From Saccharopolyspora elongata (GTDB lineage: Bacteria > Actinomycetota > Actinomycetes > Mycobacteriales > Pseudonocardiaceae): a stretch of 63,961 nucleotides of DNA. A program made the translations under genes and the position numbers. The notes beneath the pieces were generated by a model, which had not been told where the DNA came from, made no database searches, and saw nothing but the letters and a program-made list of their open reading frames with translations. Below, in pieces: positions 16,789 to 25,140 of the stretch (its first letter is position 1; the number at the start of each line of letters is the position of its first letter). The stretch spans positions 1-63,961 of the forward strand of contig NZ_SMKW01000054.1 in the NCBI RefSeq assembly GCF_004348985.1. Reading direction: 5' to 3'.

Positions 16789-16849
16789 GATTTCGCGCGA
16801 AATCAGCGTCCGGCAGGCGTGGGGAGCGGCGATTTCGCGCGAAATCGCC
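16789..16849. repeat. pair of GATTTCGCGCGAAATC palindromes in a 347-bp intergenic region
   Basis: The perfect 16-bp palindrome occurs at 16789-16804 and at 16831-16846 (there extended to 22 bp by GGC/GCC), and a partial TTTCGCGCGA follows at 16872. They lie 60 bases past glmS, in front of nnr. The remainder of 16729-17075 shows no gene. Confidence 0.75.
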
Positions 16850-17075
16850 GTCACCCCCCGTGCTCCGAGGTGCTGTTTCGCGCGACCTCCTGGCCGGTCG
16901 GGGGTCCTTCACCGGTACCTGAAAGCGTGATCGATGGGCTGGTGATCGGTTCCGGGGCTGTCGGGCCGAAAGCGCTCGCGGGACCGGTTGGCGAAATGCC
17001 CGGATGGGATGGCGTGGATCGCCGGGGCGACCGGGCAGACTGTGCGGCATCGTCGACCGCGATGAGGAGGACGCG

Positions 17076-18593
17076 ATGCACGGAGTGTGGACGCCCGATC
17101 AGATCCGCGCCGCCGAGCAGCGGCTTTTCACCAGGACACCGGAGCCCGCGGTGATGCGCCGCGCCGCGTACGCCGTCTCGGTCCACACCGCGCGGGTCCT
17201 CACCGAGTTCACCGGCGGCGTCGCCGGTCGCCACGTCACGCTGCTCGTGGGCGCGGGCAACAACGGCGGCGACGCGCTGTGGGCCGGGGCGTTCCTCCGG
17301 CGCCGCGGGGTTGGCGTCACGGCGGTGCTCCTCGCCCCGGAGCGGGCGCACGCCGCGGGCCTCGCCGCGCTGCGGCGGGCCGGCGGCCGCGCGGTCCCGG
17401 CGGAGGGTGCGAGCCCGGACACCGCGGGGATCGGGGCGGAGTCCGCGGATGCGGTGGAGCGCGCGGACGTGGTGATCGACGGGATCGTCGGCCTGTCCGC
17501 GCGCGGTCCGCTGCGGTCGGTGGCGGCGGAGCTGGTGCGCCGGGTCGACGTGCCGATCGTCGCGGTCGACCTGCCCAGCGGCGTCGATCCGGTCACCGGC
17601 GCGGTCGACGGCCCGGCGGTGCTGGCCGACGTCACGGTGACCTTCGGCGGGCGCAAGCCCTGCCACGTGCTGGGCGCCGGCGCGGTGCACTCCGGGGACG
17701 TCGAGGTGATCGACATCGGACTGGCCGACGACCTGCCCGATCCCGAGCTCTACCTGCTGCAGGACGCCGAGATCGGCGCGGGCTGGCCGGTCCCGGGCCC
17801 GGCCGACGACAAGTACAGCCAGGGCGTGGTCGGGGTCGCCGCCGGGTCGGCGACCTACCCCGGCGCGGCGGTGCTGGCCAGCGGGGCGGCCGTGCAGGCG
17901 ACCGCGGGCATGGTGCGCTACGCCGGTCCCGCCGCGGACGTGGTGCGCACGCACTGGCCAGAGGTGGTGGCGACGGGTTCTGTCAGCGACGCCGGGCGTG
18001 TGCAGGCGTGGGCGGTGGGGCCGGGGATCGGCACCGGGGCCAGCGGCCGCGACGTGCTGCGGCACGTCCTGGATTCCGGGCGGCCGGTGTGCGCGGACGC
18101 CGACTCGATCACGCTGTTCGCCAGCGACAGCACGCTGTGGGACGCGCGCGACCCGGATGCGCCGCTGGTGCTGACGCCGCACGCGGGCGAGTTCGCGCGG
18201 CTGGCGGGCGGGGAACCCGGCGAGGACCGGGTCGCCGCGGCGCGGGAGGTCGCCGCGCGCTTCGACGCGGTGGTGCTGCTCAAGGGCAACACCACCATCG
18301 TCGCCGCGCCGGACGGCCGGGTGCTCGTCAACGACTCGCGGCACGCCTGGCCGGCGACGGCGGGTTCCGGCGACGTGCTCACCGGGTTGATCGGCGCGCT
18401 CCTGGCCAGCGGCGTGGAGCCGTGGCTCGCCTGCGGCTACGCGGCGCACGTCCACGCCCTCGCGGCGGACCTCGCCGCCCACGGCGCCCCTGCCCGGAAC
18501 CCCGGGGAGGTCGGCGCCCCGATCGGGGCCTCGGCGCTGCTCGCGGCGGTGCCCACGGCGATCCGAACGGTCCGCGAAGCGGCGCTGTCCTGA
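17076..18593 (+). CDS. nnr: bifunctional NAD(P)HX epimerase/dehydratase
   Basis: 505 residues. An N-terminal YjeF epimerase domain (about 1-210; VGAGNNGGDALWAGAF) is fused to a C-terminal ADP-dependent dehydratase of ribokinase-like fold (about 225-505; LTPHAGEFARL, LLKGNTTIVA, GSGDVLTGLIGALL). It repairs hydrated NAD(P)H. GAGGAGG precedes the ATG. Position between glmS and alr is the same as in mycobacteria. Confidence 0.95.
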   Translation: MHGVWTPDQIRAAEQRLFTRTPEPAVMRRAAYAVSVHTARVLTEFTGGVAGRHVTLLVGAGNNGGDALWAGAFLRRRGVGVTAVLLAPERAHAAGLAALRRAGGRAVPAEGASPDTAGIGAESADAVERADVVIDGIVGLSARGPLRSVAAELVRRVDVPIVAVDLPSGVDPVTGAVDGPAVLADVTVTFGGRKPCHVLGAGAVHSGDVEVIDIGLADDLPDPELYLLQDAEIGAGWPVPGPADDKYSQGVVGVAAGSATYPGAAVLASGAAVQATAGMVRYAGPAADVVRTHWPEVVATGSVSDAGRVQAWAVGPGIGTGASGRDVLRHVLDSGRPVCADADSITLFASDSTLWDARDPDAPLVLTPHAGEFARLAGGEPGEDRVAAAREVAARFDAVVLLKGNTTIVAAPDGRVLVNDSRHAWPATAGSGDVLTGLIGALLASGVEPWLACGYAAHVHALAADLAAHGAPARNPGEVGAPIGASALLAAVPTAIRTVREAALS

Positions 18594-18690
18594 GCCGCTG
18601 AGCGCGCCTCCGGGCGGAAGCATCGTGCCGGTGTGTGGAGATGCGCCAGGTTCGCGGCTCGGGACGGGCGCGGGGAGGGCCTCGGTGGTT

Positions 18691-18758
18691 TCCGATTTTG
18701 CCTAAAATTGGGAACCCGATCTCGGTTTGAGCCCTGTCCGATTTTAGGCAAAATCGGG
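18691..18758. repeat. GATTTTGCCTAAAATTG palindrome pair forming a hairpin, in a 326-bp intergenic region
   Basis: One unit at 18694-18710 is followed by the inverted unit GATTTTAGGCAAAATC at 18740-18755, making a stem-loop about 100 bases after nnr. The same unit recurs at 34732 and three times at 44794-44925. No gene is supported in 18594-18919. Confidence 0.72.
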
Positions 18759-18919
18759 CACCCCGAGAACTGTCTTTCGTATCGTGGAAGTATGGGTGCA
18801 TCGGATGTTCATGTTCGGCCGGGTGGGTTCTGCGGCGGCGCGAGGTGGCCGGTCGGGGACGGTCGGAGGCCTGGTACCTCGGGAGGGGCACCGGGGTGGT
18901 GTGCGACCATGTGCCTGCC

Positions 18920-20113
18920 ATGAGTGACCAGCCCGCGTACCGCGCCGACCTGCGCATCGACGTCGACGCGATCCGCCACAACGTAAGGGTGCTCTCGGCG
19001 CGTGCCCGCGATTCGGGTGCCCGCACGATGGCCATCGTGAAGTCCGACGGCTACGGTCACGGCGCCCTGACGGTCGCCGCCGCCGCCCTCGAATCGGGCG
19101 CGGACCGGATCGGCGTCGCCTCCATCGGAGAAGCCCTGCAGCTGCGCGCCGGCGGCATCACCGCCCCGGTGCTGTGCTGGCTCTACGTCGAGGACGACGA
19201 CTTCGGCCCGGCCATCGCCGCGGACATCGAGCTCTCCGCTTCCTCGCAGGAAAGCCTGCGCCGGATCGCCGCCGCGGCCGAGCAGCAGGGCCGCGTCGCC
19301 CGCGTGCACCTCAAGATCGACACCGGGCTGTGCCGCAACGGCTGCCCGGCCGAGCTGTGGCCCGCGCTGGTGGAGGACGCGGCGAAGGCCGAGGCGGACG
19401 GGCACGTCGAGGTCGTGGCGGTGTGGTCGCACCTGGCGTGCGCCGACGAGCTCGACCACCCCTCGATCGACCGCCAGGCCGAGCGCTTCGGGCTGGCCTA
19501 CGAGCAGGCGCGCTCGGCGGGGCTGAACCCGATCCGGCACCTGGCGAACTCGGCGGCCGTGCTGGCCCGCCCCGACCTGCACTTCGAGCTGGTCCGGCCG
19601 GGCATCGCGGTCTATGGCCTGGATCCCGTCCCGCAGCACGGGGATCACGACCTGCGCCCGGCCATGACCTTCCGCTCCTCGGTGGTGTCGACCAAGCGCA
19701 TCGCGTCGGGCGAGAGCGTCTCCTACGGGCAGCAGTGGACGGCCGAGCGCCCGACGAACGTCGCGCTGGTGCCGGTCGGCTACGCCGACGGCGTGCCGCG
19801 CACCCTGTCGGGCCGGATGTCGGTGTGGCTGGCCGGGAAGCGGCGGCCGGTGGTCGGCCGGGTGTGCATGGACCAGCTGGTGGTGGACCTCGGCGACGAC
19901 CAGGTCGCGGACGGTGCCGAGGTGCTGCTGTTCGGGCCCGGCGACCGGGGCGAGCCGACGGCCGCCGAGTGGGCCGACACGATCGGCACGATCCACTACG
20001 AGATCGTCACCGGCATGTACCGGCCGCGGGTCACGCGCACCGTCGTCGACGCGCTCGTGAGCGTTGATTCCGGTTCTTACCGGAACGACCACTCACGACA
20101 GGAGCTGCCGTGA
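18920..20113 (+). CDS. alr: alanine racemase
   Basis: 397 residues. PLP enzyme making D-alanine for peptidoglycan. PLP-binding Lys41 in VKSDGYGHG and catalytic Tyr269 in SYGQQW are present, with the metal/substrate region PVGYADGVPR. The ATG is used although its ribosome site is poor; a GTG at 18896 is an alternative. The last 20 or so residues after VDAL are encoded by a palindromic repeat (20054-20101), giving an unusual tail. The stop overlaps the next gene by four bases. Confidence 0.95.
   Translation: MSDQPAYRADLRIDVDAIRHNVRVLSARARDSGARTMAIVKSDGYGHGALTVAAAALESGADRIGVASIGEALQLRAGGITAPVLCWLYVEDDDFGPAIAADIELSASSQESLRRIAAAAEQQGRVARVHLKIDTGLCRNGCPAELWPALVEDAAKAEADGHVEVVAVWSHLACADELDHPSIDRQAERFGLAYEQARSAGLNPIRHLANSAAVLARPDLHFELVRPGIAVYGLDPVPQHGDHDLRPAMTFRSSVVSTKRIASGESVSYGQQWTAERPTNVALVPVGYADGVPRTLSGRMSVWLAGKRRPVVGRVCMDQLVVDLGDDQVADGAEVLLFGPGDRGEPTAAEWADTIGTIHYEIVTGMYRPRVTRTVVDALVSVDSGSYRNDHSRQELP
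20054..20101. repeat. CGTGAGTG-type hairpin inside the 3' end of alr, copy 3
   Basis: Outer arms CTCGTGAG ... CTCACGA and inner arms TTCCGGT-TCTT-ACCGGAA. The copy at 40449-40502 has the same inner TTCCGGTTCTTACCGGAA. It is translated as the alr C-terminus and ends ten bases before the next start codon. Confidence 0.75.
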
Positions 20114-21204
20114 AGCCGGTCTGGCAGGCGCTGGCCTGGACGAGCGGGGTGCTGGGCGCCGCGATCACCGGCGCCGCGGTCGGCGTCGCCGCGCGCAGCT
20201 CGCGGATCGCCGCGCAGCGCAAGGCCGACGACCCCCACGCCGACGAGCCGCTCGGCAGGCTCCGTCCGGACCGGCAGTCCACTGTGGCCGCCGACGACGG
20301 GGTTCCGCTGTCGGTGCAGGAGATCGGGCCCGCCGACGGCGGCGAGGCGGAGCTGACCGTGGTGCTCGTGCACGGCTTCGCGCTCGACTCCCGCTGCTGG
20401 CACTTCCAGCGCCGCGACCTGCCCGAGCTCACCGAGCCGCGGGTCCGGCTGGTGCTGTTCGACCACCGTAGCCATGGCCGTTCCGGCCACTCCGCCAAGC
20501 GCAACAGCACGATCGACCAGCTCGGCAGGGACCTTGACGCGGTGCTGCGCTCGGCGGCGAGCCGGGGTCCGATCGTGCTCGTCGGGCACTCGATGGGCGG
20601 CATGTCGATCATGGCGCTCGCCGAGCAGCGCCCCGAGCTGTTCCGCGACCGGGTCCGCGCGGTCGCCCTGATCGGCACCTCCGCCGGCGCGATCGGCGCG
20701 TCCGGGCTGCCCCGTCCGTGGCTGCACCGCGCCAACCCGGTGCCGCGCGGGCTCGCGCTGCTCGCGGACTTCCAGCCGGACCTGGTGGAGCGCACCCGGC
20801 GGCTCGGCGACAAGCTGACCTGGACGCTGGTGCGCAACCTGTCCTTCGGGGATCGCGACATCTCGCCGAAGATCGTGGACCTGATGGCCGAGATGATCGG
20901 CGCGACCACCGTCGAGGTGGTGACCGACTTCCTGGAGACGATCAACCTGCACGACCGCAAGAAGGCGCTGGCGGCGCTGCGGACCTGCGAGGTGCTGGTG
21001 CTCACCGGCGACGCCGACCGGGTCACGCCGTTCTCGCCGCACGCCGAGGTGCTCGCCGCGGAACTGCCGGGCGCGACGCTGGTGCGCGTCGAGGGCGCCG
21101 GGCACCCGGTGATGCTGGAGCGACCGGAGTTGGTCACCGAGGAGTTGATCGCGCTGATCCGGCGGGCCGTTGGAGGAGGAAGCGGAGAGGTGACCGGGAG
21201 TTGA
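20110..21204 (+). CDS. alpha/beta hydrolase with N-terminal hydrophobic segment
   Basis: 364 residues. An alanine-rich hydrophobic segment (about 8-30) may anchor or export it. The fold shows VVLVHGFALDSRCW, the nucleophile elbow G-H-S-M-G-G, the acid in LTGDADRVTPF and the His in EGAGHPVMLE, so the triad is complete. The GTG overlaps the alr stop and the stop overlaps tsaE, making an alr-hydrolase-tsaE-dedA operon. The substrate is unknown; lipid or ester is a guess. Confidence 0.85.
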   Translation: MKPVWQALAWTSGVLGAAITGAAVGVAARSSRIAAQRKADDPHADEPLGRLRPDRQSTVAADDGVPLSVQEIGPADGGEAELTVVLVHGFALDSRCWHFQRRDLPELTEPRVRLVLFDHRSHGRSGHSAKRNSTIDQLGRDLDAVLRSAASRGPIVLVGHSMGGMSIMALAEQRPELFRDRVRAVALIGTSAGAIGASGLPRPWLHRANPVPRGLALLADFQPDLVERTRRLGDKLTWTLVRNLSFGDRDISPKIVDLMAEMIGATTVEVVTDFLETINLHDRKKALAALRTCEVLVLTGDADRVTPFSPHAEVLAAELPGATLVRVEGAGHPVMLERPELVTEELIALIRRAVGGGSGEVTGS

Positions 21205-21680
21205 GCCCTGCACTGCAGACCGTCGAGCTGCCGGCGGAGTCCGACACGTTGGAGTTCGGCCGCCGGCTGGGAGCCGTGCTGCGCGCCGGCGACCTCGTGC
21301 TGCTGGACGGGCCGCTGGGTGCCGGGAAGACCGTGCTGGCGCGGGGGATCGCCGCGGGCATGGGCGTCATCGGCTCGGTGACCTCGCCGACGTTCGTGAT
21401 CGCGCGGGTGCACCGGCCGGAGTCCGGCGCCGGCCCGGCGCTGGTGCACGTCGACGCCTACCGGCTGGGCGGGTTGGACGAGATCGACGACCTCGACCTG
21501 GACACGGATCTGACGGATGCCGCGGTGGTCGTCGAGTGGGGCGAGGGCCTCGCGGAGCGGCTCGCCGATGCGTACCTGCTGCTGCGGATCCGCCGCCGGG
21601 ACGACGACGTCCGCGAGATCACCCTTGAGCCGCACGGCGAATCCTGGGAACCGCGGCTGGGCGAGCTCGCCGCTCGATGA
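21201..21680 (+). CDS. tsaE: tRNA t6A biosynthesis ATPase TsaE
   Basis: 159 residues. The P-loop GPLGAGKT lies at residues 37-44, with the family elements SVTSPTFV, HVDAYRLGG and VVVEWGEG. TsaE works with TsaB and TsaD to make t6A37 in tRNAs. The TTG start overlaps the preceding stop. Its usual downstream neighbours tsaB-rimI-tsaD are 33 kb away at 55166. The stop overlaps the dedA-like gene (ATGA). Confidence 0.94.
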   Translation: MSPALQTVELPAESDTLEFGRRLGAVLRAGDLVLLDGPLGAGKTVLARGIAAGMGVIGSVTSPTFVIARVHRPESGAGPALVHVDAYRLGGLDEIDDLDLDTDLTDAAVVVEWGEGLAERLADAYLLLRIRRRDDDVREITLEPHGESWEPRLGELAAR

Positions 21681-22279
21681 CGGATTTCCTGGCCGGGATT
21701 CCCGGCCCGCTCGCGCTCGTCGTCGTCGCGGTGCTGCTGTTCGCCGAATCCGGCCTGCTGATCGGGGTTTTCCTGCCGGGGTCGGGCACCGTGCTGGCGC
21801 TCGGCTGGCTCGCCGGGCAGGGCGTCGTCGAGGTGTGGCTGGCCGCGATCTGTGCCTTCGGCGCGACGGCTTTGGGCTGCCAGCACGGGTACTTCCGCGG
21901 CCGCCGGGACGGTTTGCTGCGGCGGCAGCTGGTCAAGCGCTTCGGCGAGCAGCGGTTCGCGCGCGCGGAGTCCGCTTTGGACGGACGCGCGGAGGTGACG
22001 GTGGCGGCGTCGCAGTGCTTCGCCGTGGTGCGCACGCTGGTGCCCCGGCTGGCGGGGCACGCCAAGGTCACCCACCTGCGGTTCACGATCTGCAACGTGC
22101 CGGTGGCGGCGGCCTGGGCGACGACGCTGGTGCTGCTCGGCGCCTGGTCGGGCGAGGCCTACGAGCAGGTGCAGGCGACGGTGGGCCTGCTGGGGCTGCC
22201 GCTGCTCGGCATCGCCGCCGTGCTGGTGCTGGCGGTGTGGTGGCTCCGCCGCCGCAAGCAGCTCCGCCAGGTCTCGTGA
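21677..22279 (+). CDS. DedA-family membrane protein
   Basis: 200 residues with four to five hydrophobic segments and the DedA/SNARE-associated features FAESGLLIGVFLPGSG and VRTLVPRLAGHAKVTH. Family members include lipid carrier flippases or transporters such as those for undecaprenyl phosphate. It is translationally coupled to tsaE. It is the last gene of the core segment before the catabolic block. The basic C-terminus (RRRKQLRQ) faces the cytosol by the positive-inside rule. Confidence 0.85.
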   Translation: MTDFLAGIPGPLALVVVAVLLFAESGLLIGVFLPGSGTVLALGWLAGQGVVEVWLAAICAFGATALGCQHGYFRGRRDGLLRRQLVKRFGEQRFARAESALDGRAEVTVAASQCFAVVRTLVPRLAGHAKVTHLRFTICNVPVAAAWATTLVLLGAWSGEAYEQVQATVGLLGLPLLGIAAVLVLAVWWLRRRKQLRQVS

Positions 22280-22339
22280 CGCAAGACCTGGTCGGCCTCC
22301 TCGCGCCCGTTGGCCAATCAGCCCGGAACCTCGAGTGAC

Positions 22340-22383
22340 GCAATTTCAATGGAAATCGGACCTTCGATTTCCATTGAAATTGC
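22340..22383. repeat. ATTTCAATGGAAAT hairpin, copy 1
   Basis: Inverted repeat GCAATTTCAATGGAAATC ... GATTTCCATTGAAATTGC with a 7-base centre between the convergent dedA-like and IclR genes. Each arm is itself nearly palindromic. Other copies are at 41484 and 57385, with a variant at 45686. Confidence 0.8.
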
Positions 22384-22389
22384 GGCGGA

Positions 22390-23169
22390 TCAGGCCGTGT
22401 TGCTGACGCTGAGCTCGGCCGACAGGTCGTTGGCCAGGCGTTTCATCAGCGGGATGACCTCGTCCGTCGAGATCCGCGTCATCCGGCCCTCCGGACCGGA
22501 GATCGAGATCGCCGCGCCCGCCGGCGCTCCCGGCACGGCGACGGCGTAGCAGCGCACGCCGACTTCCTGCTCGCCGTCGTCCAGCGCGTAGCCCTGCTGG
22601 CGGATGCGGCCCAGCTCCTCCTGCATCGCCTCGACCGTGATGATGGTGCGCTCGGTCTGCGGGTGCATCGTCGTGCGGGAGAGCAGTTGCGTCACCGTCT
22701 CCGGCGGCATGGTGGCCATGACGGCCTTGCCGACGGCCGTGGCGTGCGCGTCGACCCGGCGGCCGACCTCGGTGAACATCCGCATGGAGTGCTGCGAGGG
22801 GACCTGCGCGACGTAGACGATCTGCTCGCCGTCGAGCACCGCCATGTTGGACGTCTCGCCGGTGGCCTCGGTGAGCTCGGCGAGGTACGGGCGGGCCCAG
22901 GAGCCGAGCGCGCGGCTGGCGGTCTCGCCGAGCCGGATCAGCCGGGGGCCGAGCGCGTAGCGGCGCGAGGGCTGCTGGCGGGCGTAACCGTTGCTCACCA
23001 GCGTGCGGATGATGCGGTGGATCGTCGGGAGCGGCAGGCCGGACTTCTCGGCGAGCTCGGACAGTGCGACTTCACCGCCGGCGTCGGCCATCAGTTCCAG
23101 GAGCTCGAAGGTGCGTTCGACCGACTGCACCCCTCCGCCCTGAGTCGCCCGCTGCGGGCCAGTGGTCAT
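22390..23169 (-). CDS. IclR-family regulator (AllR/glyoxylate-type)
   Basis: 259 residues. An N-terminal winged helix-turn-helix (VERTFELLELMADAG, then SELAEKSGLPLPTIHRIIRTL) is followed by an IclR effector domain ending ISGPEGRMT. GGGAG precedes the ATG. It is divergent from aceB and borders the urate/allantoin/glyoxylate block, the arrangement of Streptomyces AllR, a glyoxylate-responsive repressor. Recurrent GAAA-spaced motifs at aceB, hyi and the allB region are its likely targets (inference). Confidence 0.85.
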   Translation of the reverse strand: MTTGPQRATQGGGVQSVERTFELLELMADAGGEVALSELAEKSGLPLPTIHRIIRTLVSNGYARQQPSRRYALGPRLIRLGETASRALGSWARPYLAELTEATGETSNMAVLDGEQIVYVAQVPSQHSMRMFTEVGRRVDAHATAVGKAVMATMPPETVTQLLSRTTMHPQTERTIITVEAMQEELGRIRQQGYALDDGEQEVGVRCYAVAVPGAPAGAAISISGPEGRMTRISTDEVIPLMKRLANDLSAELSVSNTA

Positions 23170-23240
23170 CGCAGAACTCCCTTTCCACTGTGCTGGCTGA
23201 GCAGAGTCTAGTCCGTGGCGGGTGCGCCAGCTCATGTTGC

Positions 23241-23286
23241 TTCGAACGCTATATGGAAACTAACATCCACGATGCAGAAAACATAA
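23241..23286 (+). promoter_or_regulatory. shared GAAA-21-GAAA operator, aceB copy
   Basis: In the divergent IclR/aceB interval, GGAAACTAACATCC at 23255-23268 is followed by ACGATGCAGAAAAC, so two GAAA elements lie 21 bases apart. The hyi promoter has the same spacing (CGAAATAAGACTTCC then GCATAACGAAAC). TGGA-N8-TCCA at 23254-23269 also resembles IclR-type half sites. The regulator assignment is inference. Confidence 0.45.
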
Positions 23287-23409
23287 CGGGCGTACCGCTA
23301 GCGGAACGGCCGCCGCGCGCCTCGTCGGGTGCGCGACAGTCCGCCACGCGGCAAGGTGAGCCAACAAGCCACCGTCTGGAACCCGGCAGCAGAAAGAGGT
23401 GGACTTCCC

Positions 23410-25002
23410 ATGTCCGAAACCCCAGCAGGAGTGCAGGTGCTCGGCGGTGCCGTCGAGCGCGGGGACGAGATCCTGACCGAGGAAGCGCTCGAGTTCGTCG
23501 CCGGTCTGCAGCGCGCCTTCGGCGCCCGCCGCGACGAGCTGCTCGCCCGCCGCAAGGAGCGCCGCGCCGAGGCCACCGCCAAGGGCCGGCTGGACTTCCT
23601 GGCGGAGACCCGGCACATCCGCGAAGGCGACTGGCAGGTGGCCGCGCCGCCGGCCGACATCGCCGACCGTCGCGTCGAGATCACCGGCCCGACCGACCGC
23701 AAGATGGCCATCAACGCGCTGAACTCCGGCGCGCGCGTCTGGCTCGCCGACCTCGAGGACGCCAACACCCCGCACTGGCGCAACGTGGTCTCCGGCCAGG
23801 TCAACCTCTACGACCTGGTCCGCAAGCAGATCGAGCTGACCACGCCCGAGGGCAAGCACTACAAGCTGCGCGACGACGTCAAGCACGCCGTTCCGCTGGT
23901 GCGCCCCCGCGGCTGGCACTTCGACGAGAAGCACATCCTGGTCGACGGCAAGCCGGTGGTCGCCGCGTTCGTCGACTTCGGCCTGCACTTCTTCCACAAC
24001 GCCAAGGAACTGATCAGCCGCGGCAGCGGACCGTACTTCTACCTGCCGAAGATGGAGAGCCACCTCGAGGCTCGGCTGTGGAACGACGTGTTCACCCACG
24101 CCCAGCAGGAGCTCGGCGTCCCGCACGGCACGGTGCGCGCCACGGTGCTGATCGAGACCTACCCGGCCGCGTTCGAGATGGAGGAGATCCTCTACGAGCT
24201 GCGCGACCACTCCGCCGGCCTCAACGCGGGCCGCTGGGACTACCTGTTCAGCGTGATCAAGACCTTCCGCGACTCGGACAAGTACATCCTCCCGGACCGC
24301 AACTCGGTGACCATGACCGCGCCGTTCATGCGCGCCTACACCGAGCTGCTGGTGCGCACCTGCCACAAGCGCGGCGCGTTCGCGATCGGCGGCATGGCCG
24401 CGTTCATCCCCACCAAGGACCCGGCCACCAACGAGGCCGCGATGGGCAAGGTGCACGACGACAAGAAGCGCGAGGCCGGCGACGGCTTCGACGGCTCCTG
24501 GGTCGCTCACCCCGGCCTGGTGCCGATCTGCTTCGAGGAGTTCGACGCGGTGCTGGGCGACAAGCCCAACCAGATCGACCGCACCCGCGACGAGGTCTCG
24601 GTGACCGCCGACCAGCTGCTGTCGGTGGCCGACACCCCCGGTGAGAAGACCATCGAGGGCCTGCGCGCCGCGGTCGACGTCGGCGTCCGCTACATCGTGT
24701 CGTGGCTGGGCGGCAACGGCGCGGCGGCGATCCACAACCTGATGGAGGACGCCGCTACCGCCGAGATCTCGCGTTCGCAGATCTGGCAGTGGCTGCACAA
24801 CAGCGTGGTGCTGGCCGGTGGCGAGCAGGTCACCGCGGACCTGGTCCGCGAGGTGCTGGCCGACACCGAGAAGCAGCTGCGGTCCGAAGACGGCTTCCCG
24901 GTCGACAACCTGGGCCGGGCCGTCGAGCTGTTCGAGCAGGTGGCGGTGGCTGACGAGTTCGTCGACTTCCTGACGCTGCCTGCCTACGAAGAGATCGACT
25001 GA
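23410..25002 (+). CDS. aceB: malate synthase A
   Basis: 530 residues. Condenses glyoxylate with acetyl-CoA to malate. The family signature KMESHLEARLWND and the catalytic region ATVLIETYPAAFEMEEILYEL, GRWDYLFS and GFDGSWVAHPGLVP are intact. AGAGG lies 15 bases before the ATG. Isocitrate lyase is not in the window, and its neighbours degrade urate and allantoin, so it probably serves ureide-derived glyoxylate. A hairpin repeat follows the stop. Confidence 0.95.
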   Translation: MSETPAGVQVLGGAVERGDEILTEEALEFVAGLQRAFGARRDELLARRKERRAEATAKGRLDFLAETRHIREGDWQVAAPPADIADRRVEITGPTDRKMAINALNSGARVWLADLEDANTPHWRNVVSGQVNLYDLVRKQIELTTPEGKHYKLRDDVKHAVPLVRPRGWHFDEKHILVDGKPVVAAFVDFGLHFFHNAKELISRGSGPYFYLPKMESHLEARLWNDVFTHAQQELGVPHGTVRATVLIETYPAAFEMEEILYELRDHSAGLNAGRWDYLFSVIKTFRDSDKYILPDRNSVTMTAPFMRAYTELLVRTCHKRGAFAIGGMAAFIPTKDPATNEAAMGKVHDDKKREAGDGFDGSWVAHPGLVPICFEEFDAVLGDKPNQIDRTRDEVSVTADQLLSVADTPGEKTIEGLRAAVDVGVRYIVSWLGGNGAAAIHNLMEDAATAEISRSQIWQWLHNSVVLAGGEQVTADLVREVLADTEKQLRSEDGFPVDNLGRAVELFEQVAVADEFVDFLTLPAYEEID

Positions 25003-25028
25003 GTACGGAAAGGCCGCGGTGAGCCTGG

Positions 25029-25078
25029 GGTCGTGAGTGCTTTTGGTTGCTGCAGCAGCCAAAAGCACTCACGACCCC
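25029..25078. repeat. CGTGAGTG-type hairpin, copy 4 (perfect)
   Basis: GGGTCGTGAGTGCTTTTGG ... CCAAAAGCACTCACGACCC around TTGCTGCAGCAG, which is itself partly palindromic. It lies 26 bases after aceB and is the most perfect copy of this family. Confidence 0.8.
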
Positions 25079-25140
25079 GTCGCCGTAGCCGAACTGGGCA
25101 GCCGGGGACGCCTCCCGGCTGCCGGACGAAGGGAGCGCAA

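Noticed and set aside
14752..16854. 700-residue minus-strand open frame over glmS
   Set aside because: Antisense to glmS, no motifs, no ribosome site.
17041..17058. Duplicate glmS start upstream of nnr (TGTGCGGCATCGT also at 14868)
   Set aside because: Only 13 bases are shared and the frame does not continue as glmS. Likely coincidence.
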